Notes: generated by a model from the sequence alone, not told the origin. Numbered from the stretch's first letter, positions 8,296 to 17,606 are shown. The stretch: DNA of 64,000 nucleotides from Clostridiales bacterium (GCA_024698505.1 JAILRE010000028.1:1-64000), one strand, 5' to 3'. Numbers and translations: made by a program.

Positions 8296-9396
8296 ATGAA
8301 AAACTCAGTAATTAAAACAATAACCTTGCTGCTGATTGCAGTAATGCTTATAACGGCCTTTGCCGCATGCAAAAAGCCCGACGCGCCGGTCGATGCTTCC
8401 CCCGCTCCCACCGAGCAGCAGGCAGAAGCGCCTACGGAGGAGCCCACGGCCGAGCCCGTCGTGACCGAGGAACCCACGACGGAGCCTACTGAGCAGCCGA
8501 CTCCCGAGCCCACGGCAGTACCCAATGAGGCTCCCCTTCCCGAGGATCCCGAAGATATAGGCGACTGCATAAAGGACGCAGAGGTACTGCTGTATTTGCC
8601 CTACGGGGAAGACGACGGCTGTGTCGGGTTTAAGGAAGCCGACTATTACGATGATGATCAGGACCGTTCCGCAGAGTCATTTGCAGTTGTTGACGGCAAA
8701 GTGTTTGTGCTTGATTCAATAAACCATCGTGTCTTAATTTCCTATAAAGGTGAGATAACCTCCTTCCCGATAATCGAACCGGCGCTTAGAACCCAGCTTA
8801 TGTGTGTAATAGACAACAGGATCTATTTAGCGCAGACTCGAAAGGCCTACAATATTCCATTTGAGGTCATTGCTTATGATTATTCCGGAACGATAGTTGA
8901 CAGAATAACACTTCCTGAAGGAAGTTTCTTACATGCATTGATCGATTATGAAGGACAGCTCGCATTTTTGGAAGTACACGGCATTATATATGGATATGAG
9001 AATGGTGAATGGGAGGAGATCGGCCGTTGGAAAGAGCTTCCCATGGAGGAAGACAAGTATTCGTTCACGATCGGTGATAAAACGATCGTGATCGACCGCG
9101 AAGAGAAGCATCTTCCCTGGGTATACCTTTGGAATGAGGCATATGTCTATTTGACTGTTTACGGTCCTAACTTTAAGTACAGCTACTGTGTTTATGACTA
9201 CGACGGAGAGCTTATTGGCGGTACTTCGGTCGACCCTAGCGAGGCAGTGTTCTATCCACAGAATCCAATGTACATTGCAGCCGACGGCACCCTCTACGTC
9301 ATGTGCTGGATGCAGGACGGCGTATACATCACGAAGCCGAATCTGCGTACGGAATACGTTTCGCATCTGGGCGAGTCCGCCGAAAGCGGGAACTGA
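8296..9396 (+). CDS. Lipoprotein with Pro/Thr/Glu-rich linker and putative beta-propeller-like extracellular domain
   Basis: MKNSVIKTITLLLIAVMLITAFAACKKPDAPVDASPAPTEQQAEAPTEEPTAEPVVTEEPTTEPTEQPTPEPTAVP...: lipobox-type signal then low-complexity linker. AGGAGG RBS region. Confidence 0.75.
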   Translation: MKNSVIKTITLLLIAVMLITAFAACKKPDAPVDASPAPTEQQAEAPTEEPTAEPVVTEEPTTEPTEQPTPEPTAVPNEAPLPEDPEDIGDCIKDAEVLLYLPYGEDDGCVGFKEADYYDDDQDRSAESFAVVDGKVFVLDSINHRVLISYKGEITSFPIIEPALRTQLMCVIDNRIYLAQTRKAYNIPFEVIAYDYSGTIVDRITLPEGSFLHALIDYEGQLAFLEVHGIIYGYENGEWEEIGRWKELPMEEDKYSFTIGDKTIVIDREEKHLPWVYLWNEAYVYLTVYGPNFKYSYCVYDYDGELIGGTSVDPSEAVFYPQNPMYIAADGTLYVMCWMQDGVYITKPNLRTEYVSHLGESAESGN

Positions 9397-9411
9397 ACAG
9401 GAAAGACGATG

Positions 9412-9439
9412 AAAAGGGCCCCCGCCGGGGGCCCTTTTT
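9412..9439 (+). terminator. Rho-independent terminator
   Basis: AAAAGGGCCCCCGccGGGGGCCCTTTTT. Confidence 0.8.
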
Positions 9440-9455
9440 GTCTGCCGTTATTCGA

Positions 9456-9902
9456 TCACAGGGGGATCTTGTTCTTCAGGAACTCGATGACGGGCTTGAT
9501 CTTCTCGGCAAGGTCGCCCTCGAAGAATTTGGCCTTCAGCGCCTCGATTATCTTGTTGATGATCTCGCCGATGTTGAGCCCCGTGGGAAGGTTCGCGCGG
9601 ACGTTCCCTATGACGTCCTTTACCTGATCGCCGAATTCGCCCTCAACGGGGAGCTTCTCGGTCAGGGACTCGAAGAACTCGCCAACGTCGGGGATCTTGT
9701 CCTTGATGTCCTCTACGATGTCGCCGGCCTTGTCCTTGAGATCCTCAACGACGTCGCCCGCTTTTTCCTTGATCTCTTCGACCTTTTCCTCGGTGGCCTC
9801 CTTGACCTCCTCGACCTTATCCTCGGCGTTGTCGACGGCTTCCTCGGCCTTGTCCTCGCCCTTTACGAAAAGGTTCTTGATCGCATCTATAATGCCTGCC
9901 AT
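9456..9902 (-). CDS. Small charged amphipathic-helical (apolipoprotein/LEA-like) repeat protein
   Basis: MAGIIDAIKNLFVKGEDKAEEAVDNAEDKVEEVKEATEEKVEEIKEKAGDVVEDLKDKAGDIVEDIKDKIPDVGEFFESLTEKL...: tandem 11-mer-like (AGDxVEDLKDK) amphipathic repeats, no signal peptide. Confidence 0.7.
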   Translation of the reverse strand: MAGIIDAIKNLFVKGEDKAEEAVDNAEDKVEEVKEATEEKVEEIKEKAGDVVEDLKDKAGDIVEDIKDKIPDVGEFFESLTEKLPVEGEFGDQVKDVIGNVRANLPTGLNIGEIINKIIEALKAKFFEGDLAEKIKPVIEFLKNKIPL

Positions 9903-10041
9903 ATTGTTTTCTCCTTCCGAAATTGCTATTTGGCGCTTGTTCGCCCTAAACCTTATTATATCACAAAATCGTATATTTGCAAGAAAAAATATGGTAGGAC
10001 AATGGAAAAAACCTCCGCACGGGGAGGCTTTTTCATCTGAA

Positions 10042-12072
10042 TCACTTTATCATCGTGCCGCAGGGGACGGCGTCGTCGACGAAAACGACCCGGCAGCCGC
10101 AAGCGCCGTTCGTTCCGGCGAGCAGCATACCGTTGGATTCCACGCCGGCGATCCTCGCGGGGGCGAGGTTGGCGACGACTATGAGCTTCTTTCCCACGAG
10201 TTCCTCGGGCGTGTAGTACGCCTTTATCGAGGAGACGATCACGCGCTCGCCCATGCCGTCGTCAAGGGTGATCTTGTAGCAGGAGTGGGACTTGCGGATC
10301 TCCTGGCACTTCATGACCTTCGCGACCCTGAGATCGAGCTTCGCGAAATCGTCTATCGTTACGAGGGGCTTCACGGGCTCGACGGGATCGGGCTCGCCGT
10401 ATTCGATCTTCTTCTCGGGAGCTTTGTTCTTCTTCGCCTCCTCCTCGGCGGCGGCGCGCTCCGCGGCCTCTTCCTCCTCCGTCTTGGGGAAGGAGAAATC
10501 GAGCAGGCGCAGGTAGGAATCCTTCTCTATCGCGTAGAGGAAGAGATAGAGCCTCGGCCCGCGCTCCTTGTCGATGAGCAGACGGTAGACGTTCTTGAAG
10601 AACGCGCCCTGGGCGGCCTTAAGCTCCTTGTCGCCCGCGTTCTCGGGCAGCGCCTCCTTGGGGATGGCGTAGAGGAGCGTCTGCAGCCCGTCGAGATCGT
10701 AGCCGCCGGCCTTGAGCACTTCGTGGAGCCTGGCTATCTCGGCCTTTTCGGGCTCTGTGAGGGAGGAGTAGACCTCGAAATTGCGGGTGGCGCGGAGGCG
10801 GTTCACGCTCTCGGGGGAGCAGTTCTCCAGCCAGTACTTCGCCTTGGGCAGCCTCTCCGCGAAATCGGCCTCCTTATAGGGCGTGCCGACCTTCTCGAAT
10901 ACCTTTTCGAGCATGGGGACGTTGAAATCGACTATCGAGCCGAACTGCACCAGCAGGCTCATGGGCACGGTCTCGGGCCTGCGGCCGTCGATGAGGCAGT
11001 CGTCCATAACGACGTTCACGAACTCGTCGGCTTTGCCGTCCTGCCAGTCCTTATACATGCGGTCGAACTCGAAATACTGGCGGAGTATGCCGTCGTCGAA
11101 GCAGAAATCGAACGCCTTGGCGGGCTCGGTCTTGGCGTAGAGCCAGAGTATTATCTCGGGATCGTAGATATTGAGGAGCGAATCGGGCGTGAGATTCAGG
11201 CCCGAGGAGGAGCTCATCTTGCCCGTAGTCCCCTTTATGCCGATGAATTCGTAGCCGACGAAGAGGGGCGCCTCGTAGCCGAATATCTCGCGGGAGATGA
11301 CGCGGCTGGTCTGATAGCTGCCCGTGGGCGCGGCGTGATCCTTGCCGCCGGGCTCGAAATCGACGCCCTCGTACGCCCAGCGCATCGCCCAGTCGACCTT
11401 CCAGGCGAGCTTACAGTGATGGTCGTTCAAAAAGTCGAAATCGCCCTCGTGCCCGCAGTCGCAGGTATAGTGCGCGTGGGTGCAGTCGTCGGAGACGTGA
11501 TCTATATGGGTGGTGTCCTTCCCGCAGACGGGGCAGTAGATGGAGACGGGAACGTAAGCGTCGCGCTCGCCCTCCTTGGCGTCCTGCGTGCGGAAGGAAT
11601 CGAGTATGTCGAATATCTCGCGGCGGAGCTTCAGCGCCCTTATGATCTGCTCGGTGTATTTGCCGCTCTCGTACATCTCGGACTGATGGCGGTAATCCAT
11701 CTCGACTCCGAAGCCCTTCATGGCGGGCTCGAACTCCTTCTCGAAATGCTCCGCGTAGGTGGCAAGCCCATCGTCAAAGGGGTTCGGCACCTTGGTGTAG
11801 GGGCAGCCGATGTACTTCTCGAAGCCCTCCGTCACGGCGGCGACGTTCGCGGGGACCTTCCTCATGCGGTCATACTCGTCCCACGAGAAGAGCATTTTCG
11901 CCTTTTTGCCCATTTTCCTCAGCGCCTTGACGACGAACCAGCTCGTCGCCACGTCGCGGAAATTGCCGATGTGAACGCTGCCGGAGGGGCTGATGCCCGC
12001 AGCGCAGACGTACTCCTCCTTGTCGGGACGGCGTTCGATTATCTTCTTCGCTATCTCATAGGACCAGTGCAT
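10042..12072 (-). CDS. lysK: Class I lysyl-tRNA synthetase with C-terminal tRNA-binding (EMAP-II/Arc1p-like) domain
   Basis: MHWSYEIAKKIIERRPDKEEYVCAAGISPSGSVHIGNFRDVATSWFVVKALRKMGKKAKMLFSWDEYDRMRKVP...; HIGN and KMSSS (TTGKMSSSSG) class I signatures. C-terminus VTIDDFAKLDLRVAKVMKCQEIRKSHSCYKITLDDG...NLAPARIAGVESNGMLLAG is a MetRS-type tRNA-binding domain. Confidence 0.93.
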   Translation of the reverse strand: MHWSYEIAKKIIERRPDKEEYVCAAGISPSGSVHIGNFRDVATSWFVVKALRKMGKKAKMLFSWDEYDRMRKVPANVAAVTEGFEKYIGCPYTKVPNPFDDGLATYAEHFEKEFEPAMKGFGVEMDYRHQSEMYESGKYTEQIIRALKLRREIFDILDSFRTQDAKEGERDAYVPVSIYCPVCGKDTTHIDHVSDDCTHAHYTCDCGHEGDFDFLNDHHCKLAWKVDWAMRWAYEGVDFEPGGKDHAAPTGSYQTSRVISREIFGYEAPLFVGYEFIGIKGTTGKMSSSSGLNLTPDSLLNIYDPEIILWLYAKTEPAKAFDFCFDDGILRQYFEFDRMYKDWQDGKADEFVNVVMDDCLIDGRRPETVPMSLLVQFGSIVDFNVPMLEKVFEKVGTPYKEADFAERLPKAKYWLENCSPESVNRLRATRNFEVYSSLTEPEKAEIARLHEVLKAGGYDLDGLQTLLYAIPKEALPENAGDKELKAAQGAFFKNVYRLLIDKERGPRLYLFLYAIEKDSYLRLLDFSFPKTEEEEAAERAAAEEEAKKNKAPEKKIEYGEPDPVEPVKPLVTIDDFAKLDLRVAKVMKCQEIRKSHSCYKITLDDGMGERVIVSSIKAYYTPEELVGKKLIVVANLAPARIAGVESNGMLLAGTNGACGCRVVFVDDAVPCGTMIK

Positions 12073-12116
12073 AATACTACCTCCTGCCCGGAAGCCGGGC
12101 GATAATATAACAATTC

Positions 12117-12145
12117 ATTTTAGCACAGAACGGGAAGCATTGCAA
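12117..12145 (-). promoter_or_regulatory. Sigma-A-type promoter for lysK
   Basis: On the minus strand: TTGCAA-N17-TAAAAT. Confidence 0.65.
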
Positions 12146-12214
12146 GCCCGCGCATAAAAAGGCGGCGCCCTCGCTTAAAAGCCCGAAGGAACGCCGCACG
12201 GATCGCTTATAGCT

Positions 12215-13981
12215 TCAGTAAAGCTCGCTCACGAGCCTGCCGAACTCGTCGATCTTCTCCCTGTAGGAGGCGAGGCTCATGCGCCAGAAATCGGGGCTCG
12301 TAACGTCGATCCCCGCTATGGCCGCCGTAGCCTCAACGCCGTTTATCGGAGTGGCCTTCAACAGCTCCTTGTACTTCTTCACGAAGGCCTGTCCCTCCTT
12401 CATGTACTTGGCGTAAAGGCCCCTTGCGAACATCCCGCCGAATGCGTACGGCCAGTTGTAGAAGGAGAGCCCGCTGGAATAATAATGGCTCTTGCAGATC
12501 CACATATAGGGGTGCAGATACTCGGGATCGAGGCCGTCGCCGTAGGCCTCCTTCTGCGCGCAGATCATCATTTCGCAGAGCTTGTCGGGGAACATGAAGG
12601 ACTCCTCGCGGTTCTCGAAAACGGCGGTCTCTATCAGGAACCTCGAATAGATGTCGACTATTATCTGCGTGACGTCCATGAGCTGGCTCTCGAGCAGGGC
12701 GAGCTTCTCCGCGGGATCGGAGGCTGCGGCTATCGCGGCGTCCATTACCACGTGCTCGTTGAAGGTGGAGGCGGTCTCCGCCACGGGCATGGAATAATCG
12801 TCGTTCAGGGGGCGGAGCTCCTCGATGTTGAGGTTGTGGAAGGCGTGACCCAGCTCGTGCGCTATGGTGACGATATCGCTGAACGAGCCGTCGAAATTGG
12901 TAAGCACGCGGCTCTGGCGCTGATTGCGAAGCCCCGAGCAGAAAGCGCCGCCGACCTTGCCCTCGCGGGGGTAAAAGTCGATCCAGCTCTCGCTGAAGGC
13001 GCGCTCCGCCATGGCGCGAAGCTCATCGTCGAAACCGCCGAACACGCGAAGCAGATAATCGCGGGCTTCCTCCGCGGTGTAGGTCCTGTCATTTGCGCCC
13101 ATGGGAGCGAAAAGATCGTACCAGGGCAGGCCGTTTTTGTGGCCGAGCGCCTTCGCCTTTATTTTAAGATACTCGCGGAACTGCGGCATGTACTCGCGCA
13201 TGGCAGTGAGAAGCGCGTCGAGCGTCTCCTTCTTCATGTGCTCGTAATGGAGCGTCTGGGCGAGCGGGCTCTCGAATCCGCGGAGTCTGCTCTCGTTTAT
13301 GACCTGGAGCTTTATGCTGTTGAGCGCCGCCGCCACGGGCTCCTTTATCTTGTCGTAGCATGCGAGCTCGGCAAAGTACGCTTCCCTGCGCACCTCGGGA
13401 TCGGGATCGTAGGCCTTGTTCCTTATCGCGGAGAGGGTGAGCTTCTCGCCCCTGTAATCCGCGGTCACGGAGGAGGTGAGGGAGCTTTGCAGATCGCTCC
13501 ATGCGCCGCCGCCCGATATGTTGAAGAGGGCGATTATCTCCTCGGCCTCTTCGGAAAGAAGATGCTCGCTGTTCTCCTTTATGTTCCTCAGCATATAGCC
13601 GTAATCGGTCAGCTTTTCGTCGGAGGCTATGACGGCCTCGAGATCGTCTATGGAGCTGACGTATTTTTCAAAGGCGGTAGTCGCCTTCGTCATCTCGCTG
13701 TACTTCGCCTGGAGCTGCCCGAGATACGCCGCGGCGTTTTCGTCGCGCGTGTTGACGCTCTGCATGAGGCCGCAGTAGTTGAACAGATCGGAAAAGAGCG
13801 CGTCGTTTTCCTCCATAACGCCGATGACGGAAAGGAGCGCTTCCTTCGGGGGAAGTTTCGACATCTGCGAAACGGCTTCGTTGAATTTCCTTACCTCGAC
13901 CTCCGTGAGCGCCATATCGCGCTTGAATTCCTCGGAATCGTAGCCCTTGTAGAGCGCGTCGAGCGACCATTCGCTGTTCAT
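12215..13981 (-). CDS. pepF: M3-family oligoendopeptidase F
   Basis: MNSEWSLDALYKGYDSEEFKRDMALTEVEVRKFNEAV...SDIVTIAHELGHAFHN...MPVAETASTFNEHVV: HELGH zinc motif and M3 layout. Confidence 0.93.
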   Translation of the reverse strand: MNSEWSLDALYKGYDSEEFKRDMALTEVEVRKFNEAVSQMSKLPPKEALLSVIGVMEENDALFSDLFNYCGLMQSVNTRDENAAAYLGQLQAKYSEMTKATTAFEKYVSSIDDLEAVIASDEKLTDYGYMLRNIKENSEHLLSEEAEEIIALFNISGGGAWSDLQSSLTSSVTADYRGEKLTLSAIRNKAYDPDPEVRREAYFAELACYDKIKEPVAAALNSIKLQVINESRLRGFESPLAQTLHYEHMKKETLDALLTAMREYMPQFREYLKIKAKALGHKNGLPWYDLFAPMGANDRTYTAEEARDYLLRVFGGFDDELRAMAERAFSESWIDFYPREGKVGGAFCSGLRNQRQSRVLTNFDGSFSDIVTIAHELGHAFHNLNIEELRPLNDDYSMPVAETASTFNEHVVMDAAIAAASDPAEKLALLESQLMDVTQIIVDIYSRFLIETAVFENREESFMFPDKLCEMMICAQKEAYGDGLDPEYLHPYMWICKSHYYSSGLSFYNWPYAFGGMFARGLYAKYMKEGQAFVKKYKELLKATPINGVEATAAIAGIDVTSPDFWRMSLASYREKIDEFGRLVSELY

Positions 13982-14125
13982 AAAGTTATCCTCCTGACTT
14001 GGTTTTTCGACACATTATAACAATAATGAGGGGATATTGCAACGACCGGCGGAAAAAGCGCGGACATCCGGATGAGAAGGCTCCGGGCATACCCTGATAA
14101 TTTTTTTGCTAAGCCGAAAAAACCG

Positions 14126-14179
14126 TTGACAAATCCGCTCTAATGTGTTAGAGTGAAAGCGCACTCTAATGCATTAGAG
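14126..14179 (+). promoter_or_regulatory. Promoter TTGACA-N17-TAGAGT with two BlaI-like operators
   Basis: CTCTAATGTGTTAGAG (14138-14153) overlaps the -10. A perfect palindrome CTCTAATGCATTAGAG (14164-14179) lies just downstream. Confidence 0.85.
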
Positions 14180-14216
14180 CAGAAACGCCCGCTTACCGGG
14201 CAGAGGGGGATGCAAA

Positions 14217-14588
14217 ATGGAAAAGCCGAAGGTCTTCGAAAGCGAATATCGCTTCTGTCAAATACTGTGGGAAAACGAACCGATAAGATCGAGCGCGCTG
14301 GTCGAGCTCTGCCGTGAAAGGCTCGGGTGGAAGCCGACTACCACCTATACCGTGATAAAGCGTCTTGCCGAGCGAGGCGTGCTGAAAAACGAAAAGAGCG
14401 TCGTCAGCTCCCTCGTTGGGAGAGACGAGGTCCGCGGGGCGGAGATAGACGAGCTCGTCGATAAGCGATTCGGCGGCTCGACGCCCGCGTTCATAGCGGC
14501 CTTTGCAAAGACGAGGCGGCTCAAAAAGGAAGAGGTCGACGAGCTGCAGCGCATGATAGATGGATTCAGAAGGAGTGAAGAGGAGTGA
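14217..14588 (+). CDS. BlaI/MecI-family transcriptional repressor
   Basis: MEKPKVFESEYRFCQILWENEPIRSSALVELCRERLGWKPTTTYTVIKRLAERGVLKNEKSVVSSLV...: characteristic BlaI winged helix (WKPTTTYTVIKRL). Confidence 0.93.
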   Translation: MEKPKVFESEYRFCQILWENEPIRSSALVELCRERLGWKPTTTYTVIKRLAERGVLKNEKSVVSSLVGRDEVRGAEIDELVDKRFGGSTPAFIAAFAKTRRLKKEEVDELQRMIDGFRRSEEE

Positions 14589-17551
14589 CGAAGCTGTTTT
14601 TCACCGTATTGAACATGAGCATAGCGGCAAGCCTTTTGATACTTGCCGTAATATTGCTGCGCCTGATACTGAAAAAAGCGCCCAAATGGGTCTTCGTACT
14701 GCTGTGGGGGCTCGTGGGGCTTCGGCTCGTCTGCCCGGTCTTCCCGAAGAGCGCGGTGAGCCTCGTTCCCGATCTGGGCGGCAGGCTCGATGCTGCCCGT
14801 GATACGACGGTAACGGAAGCGCCCGCCGCGGAGCCGACGCAGACGGAGGTGCGGACGCCCGAAACAGCCTGTCCCACTTCGCGGCCTACAGCCGTCGCGA
14901 GGCCCACGGAAACGGCGGCTCCCGAAACTGCGGCTCCCGAAACGGCGGCCCCCGGAACGGCGGCTCCGGGAACGGCCGCTCCCGTAACGGAGACCACCGG
15001 CCCCGAGCCCGCCGAAACGGATGAGCGTTCGGAGGAGGAGCCGAAAAAGGCCCCGTTGTTTGCGGCATTCACGGGGCGGAACACACCGGGGATGCTCGCC
15101 GCAGTTTGGCTGGCTGGCGCCGCGGCCATGACGATATGGGCGGCCGCGGGATGTATCTCGCTCAAAAGAAGGGTGGCGCTGGCAGTCCGCATAAGCGAGG
15201 GCGTTTATGAGAGCGAAAACGTCGCATCGCCCTTCCTGTTCGGGCTTTTCAAGCCGCGCATATATCTGCCCTCGGGCATGGATGAGAAATATGCGGAGTT
15301 CGTCTCCGCTCACGAGACGGCGCACGTCAAAAGGGGAGATCATATCATAAAGCCCCTCGGCTTTGCGATACTCGCCCTGCACTGGTTCAATCCGCTGGTT
15401 TGGCTCGGCTACGTGCTGTTCTGCCGCGATATAGAGCTCGCCTGCGACGAAAAAGCCACGCGGGGCTTCGACCCGGCAAAAAAAGCCGATTACACAGAGG
15501 CGCTGCTATCTCTCAGCATAGCGGGAAGACGCGTTTCCGCCTGCCCGTTGGCGTTCGGTGAATCAAATCTCAGGGAAAGGGTGAAGAACGTGCTGAACTT
15601 CAAAAAGCCGACGATAATAACGATGGTCGCCATACTCCTCGCCGCGGCGGCCCTATGCGCATGCTTTATGACCGACCCGAAGGGGAAGGGGAACGGACCC
15701 TCTCCGGATCCAACGGAGACCGTTGCGGAGGCTCCGACGGAAACGCCGACTCCTGCGGATACCGCCATTCCGACGGACACGCCCGCGCCAACGGAGGAGC
15801 CCGCGCCAACGGATACGCCGGTTCCCAAGACGACTTCGGAGCCCGTCGTATTCGCCGATCCCGTATTCGAGGCGGCGGTGAGGGCTGAGCTCAAAAAGGA
15901 AGAGGGCGTGATAAAGAGCATCGATCTGAAGGGCGTGACAATGCTCTACATAGACTGCGAAAATCTCGGGGAGCTGACGGATCTTGCGCTGCTTCACGAA
16001 CTCAGGGATCTGTATATCTGGAATGCGGAGGGCGTGGATCTGACCCCCGTTTCGCGATGCACCCGGCTTGAAGGGCTCAGCGTATGCAACAGCGGATTGA
16101 CGGACGTATCCTTCGCGGAGGGGCTCACGGGTCTTGAATATCTCGATTTGTCGGGGAACCGCATAAGCGATCTTTCCCCGCTGGCAGAGCTTGATTATGT
16201 GGAGGATCTAATACTTTCGAGCAACGAGATAACCGATATCGCTCCGCTCTTCGATATGTACAGGCTCAGAGAGGTCGATCTATCGTGGAACAACGTTTCC
16301 AAGGAACAGGCCGCGGAGCTTGAAAAGAAGCTCGGGGAGGGCTCAGTCAACACCTACGTCCTCGAAGACGGCAGGATCGCGAAATACTGCGCCGATCTCG
16401 ACGGCGACGGGAAGGACGAATATCTCGTTGTGGATCTGGATTGGCTCCAAGTTGAATTCAAATGCCCGCTCTGGGTGCTCGAGGACGACGGAAGAAGGAC
16501 GGACTGGATCTACGTAGGCTCGGGGCATTTGGGATACCACACATACGCCGTTGTCGAGGACGAGACCTACGGCACATGCCTTTTGGATTACAGCCCGGAG
16601 TTTTGGGGCCAGACCTTCTCGTACCGTCTGCTGAGGCTCGTAAACGGAATGTTGGAATGCGTCTTTTCCGACGAACTCAGGATCCCGGAGGTCTACGATC
16701 AGGAGTATGAGTGCTCGCAGCAGGTCCCCGCTCTTATAGACCGCGCGGAAGCAAAGGCGTATGAGAAAAGAGTCAACGAGCTGTTCGAGAAGGCGCGGAT
16801 ACTCATCACCACGGACAGATGCGGCGTTATGGACGGCGGGCTTTACCGGAAGGACACCGGAGAGATAATCTACACCAGGAGCGCCGAAGCCTTTATGAAC
16901 GGCACGGATAATATTGCCTCCGGCCTTGCGAACATGCCGCGGAGCAATGTGGGAGGAATAAGGGTGATCGACGGGCCGATAGGCTACAGGTTCAGGCTGG
17001 TGTTCGGCAGAAGGGGCCCCATGGCGGAGGATACGGCCGTGTTTGCGGACAACGCTTTCGAAACGGCTTTCCGCGCGCAGTACGGTATGGAAGGCCCGAT
17101 ATCGGAGGCGGAGCTCCTGAAGCTCGATAAGCTCAAGCTCACGGATACCGCTTTCGATTCGCTCGAAGATCTGAAGCTGTTCGGGGATCTCAAGGAGCTT
17201 TCGCTGACGAACGGAAAGATTAACAACGTTTATGAGATAACCCGTTTCGCGTGGCTTGAGAAGCTCGATCTTTCGGGAAACAAGTATCTTGAGGAACTCG
17301 GGAGCATCACGTGGCTTCTCAATCTCAAAAAGCTTGCCGCGGCCGACTGCAGGATAAAAGACGTAAGCGGCCTTTCAAGGCTTACCGCACTGCGGGAGCT
17401 CGACCTTTCGGGGAACGGGATAACGGACGTTTCGCCGCTTAAGAGCCTTACCGGACTTAAAAAGCTGTATCTTACCGGCAATCCCATACCGGAGGAGCAG
17501 ATAGAGGAGCTTCACGCCGCTCTGCCGGACTGCAGGATATTCTTCGATTGA
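14585..17551 (+). CDS. M56-family (BlaR1-like) membrane metalloprotease with leucine-rich-repeat sensor region
   Basis: Overlaps the BlaI stop (ATGA). Multiple TM helices, HETAH zinc motif in FVSAHETAHVKRGDHIIKPLGFAILALHWFNPLVWLGYVLFCRDIELACDEKA. C-terminal part has two LRR blocks (GLEYLDLSGNRISDLSPLAEL...; ALRELDLSGNGITDVSPLKSLTGLKKLYLTGN) and no recognisable penicillin-binding domain. Confidence 0.9.
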   Translation: MTKLFFTVLNMSIAASLLILAVILLRLILKKAPKWVFVLLWGLVGLRLVCPVFPKSAVSLVPDLGGRLDAARDTTVTEAPAAEPTQTEVRTPETACPTSRPTAVARPTETAAPETAAPETAAPGTAAPGTAAPVTETTGPEPAETDERSEEEPKKAPLFAAFTGRNTPGMLAAVWLAGAAAMTIWAAAGCISLKRRVALAVRISEGVYESENVASPFLFGLFKPRIYLPSGMDEKYAEFVSAHETAHVKRGDHIIKPLGFAILALHWFNPLVWLGYVLFCRDIELACDEKATRGFDPAKKADYTEALLSLSIAGRRVSACPLAFGESNLRERVKNVLNFKKPTIITMVAILLAAAALCACFMTDPKGKGNGPSPDPTETVAEAPTETPTPADTAIPTDTPAPTEEPAPTDTPVPKTTSEPVVFADPVFEAAVRAELKKEEGVIKSIDLKGVTMLYIDCENLGELTDLALLHELRDLYIWNAEGVDLTPVSRCTRLEGLSVCNSGLTDVSFAEGLTGLEYLDLSGNRISDLSPLAELDYVEDLILSSNEITDIAPLFDMYRLREVDLSWNNVSKEQAAELEKKLGEGSVNTYVLEDGRIAKYCADLDGDGKDEYLVVDLDWLQVEFKCPLWVLEDDGRRTDWIYVGSGHLGYHTYAVVEDETYGTCLLDYSPEFWGQTFSYRLLRLVNGMLECVFSDELRIPEVYDQEYECSQQVPALIDRAEAKAYEKRVNELFEKARILITTDRCGVMDGGLYRKDTGEIIYTRSAEAFMNGTDNIASGLANMPRSNVGGIRVIDGPIGYRFRLVFGRRGPMAEDTAVFADNAFETAFRAQYGMEGPISEAELLKLDKLKLTDTAFDSLEDLKLFGDLKELSLTNGKINNVYEITRFAWLEKLDLSGNKYLEELGSITWLLNLKKLAAADCRIKDVSGLSRLTALRELDLSGNGITDVSPLKSLTGLKKLYLTGNPIPEEQIEELHAALPDCRIFFD

Positions 17552-17560
17552 GCGAAATAA

Positions 17561-17593
17561 AAACAGCCGCCGGGAAAGCCCCGCGGCTGTTTT
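17561..17593. terminator. Bidirectional terminator
   Basis: AAACAGCCGCcgggaaagcccCGCGGCTGTTTT. Confidence 0.75.
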
Positions 17594-17606
17594 GCCGTTT
17601 TTCCGT

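Noticed and set aside
9697-12105. 802-aa plus-strand ORF opposite lysK
   Set aside because: Shadow ORF; the opposite strand has full class I LysRS motifs.
12073-12214. T-box leader upstream of lysK
   Set aside because: No T-box sequence (AGGGUGGNACCGCG-like) or specifier stem recognised; the leader is short, with a normal promoter and small hairpin.
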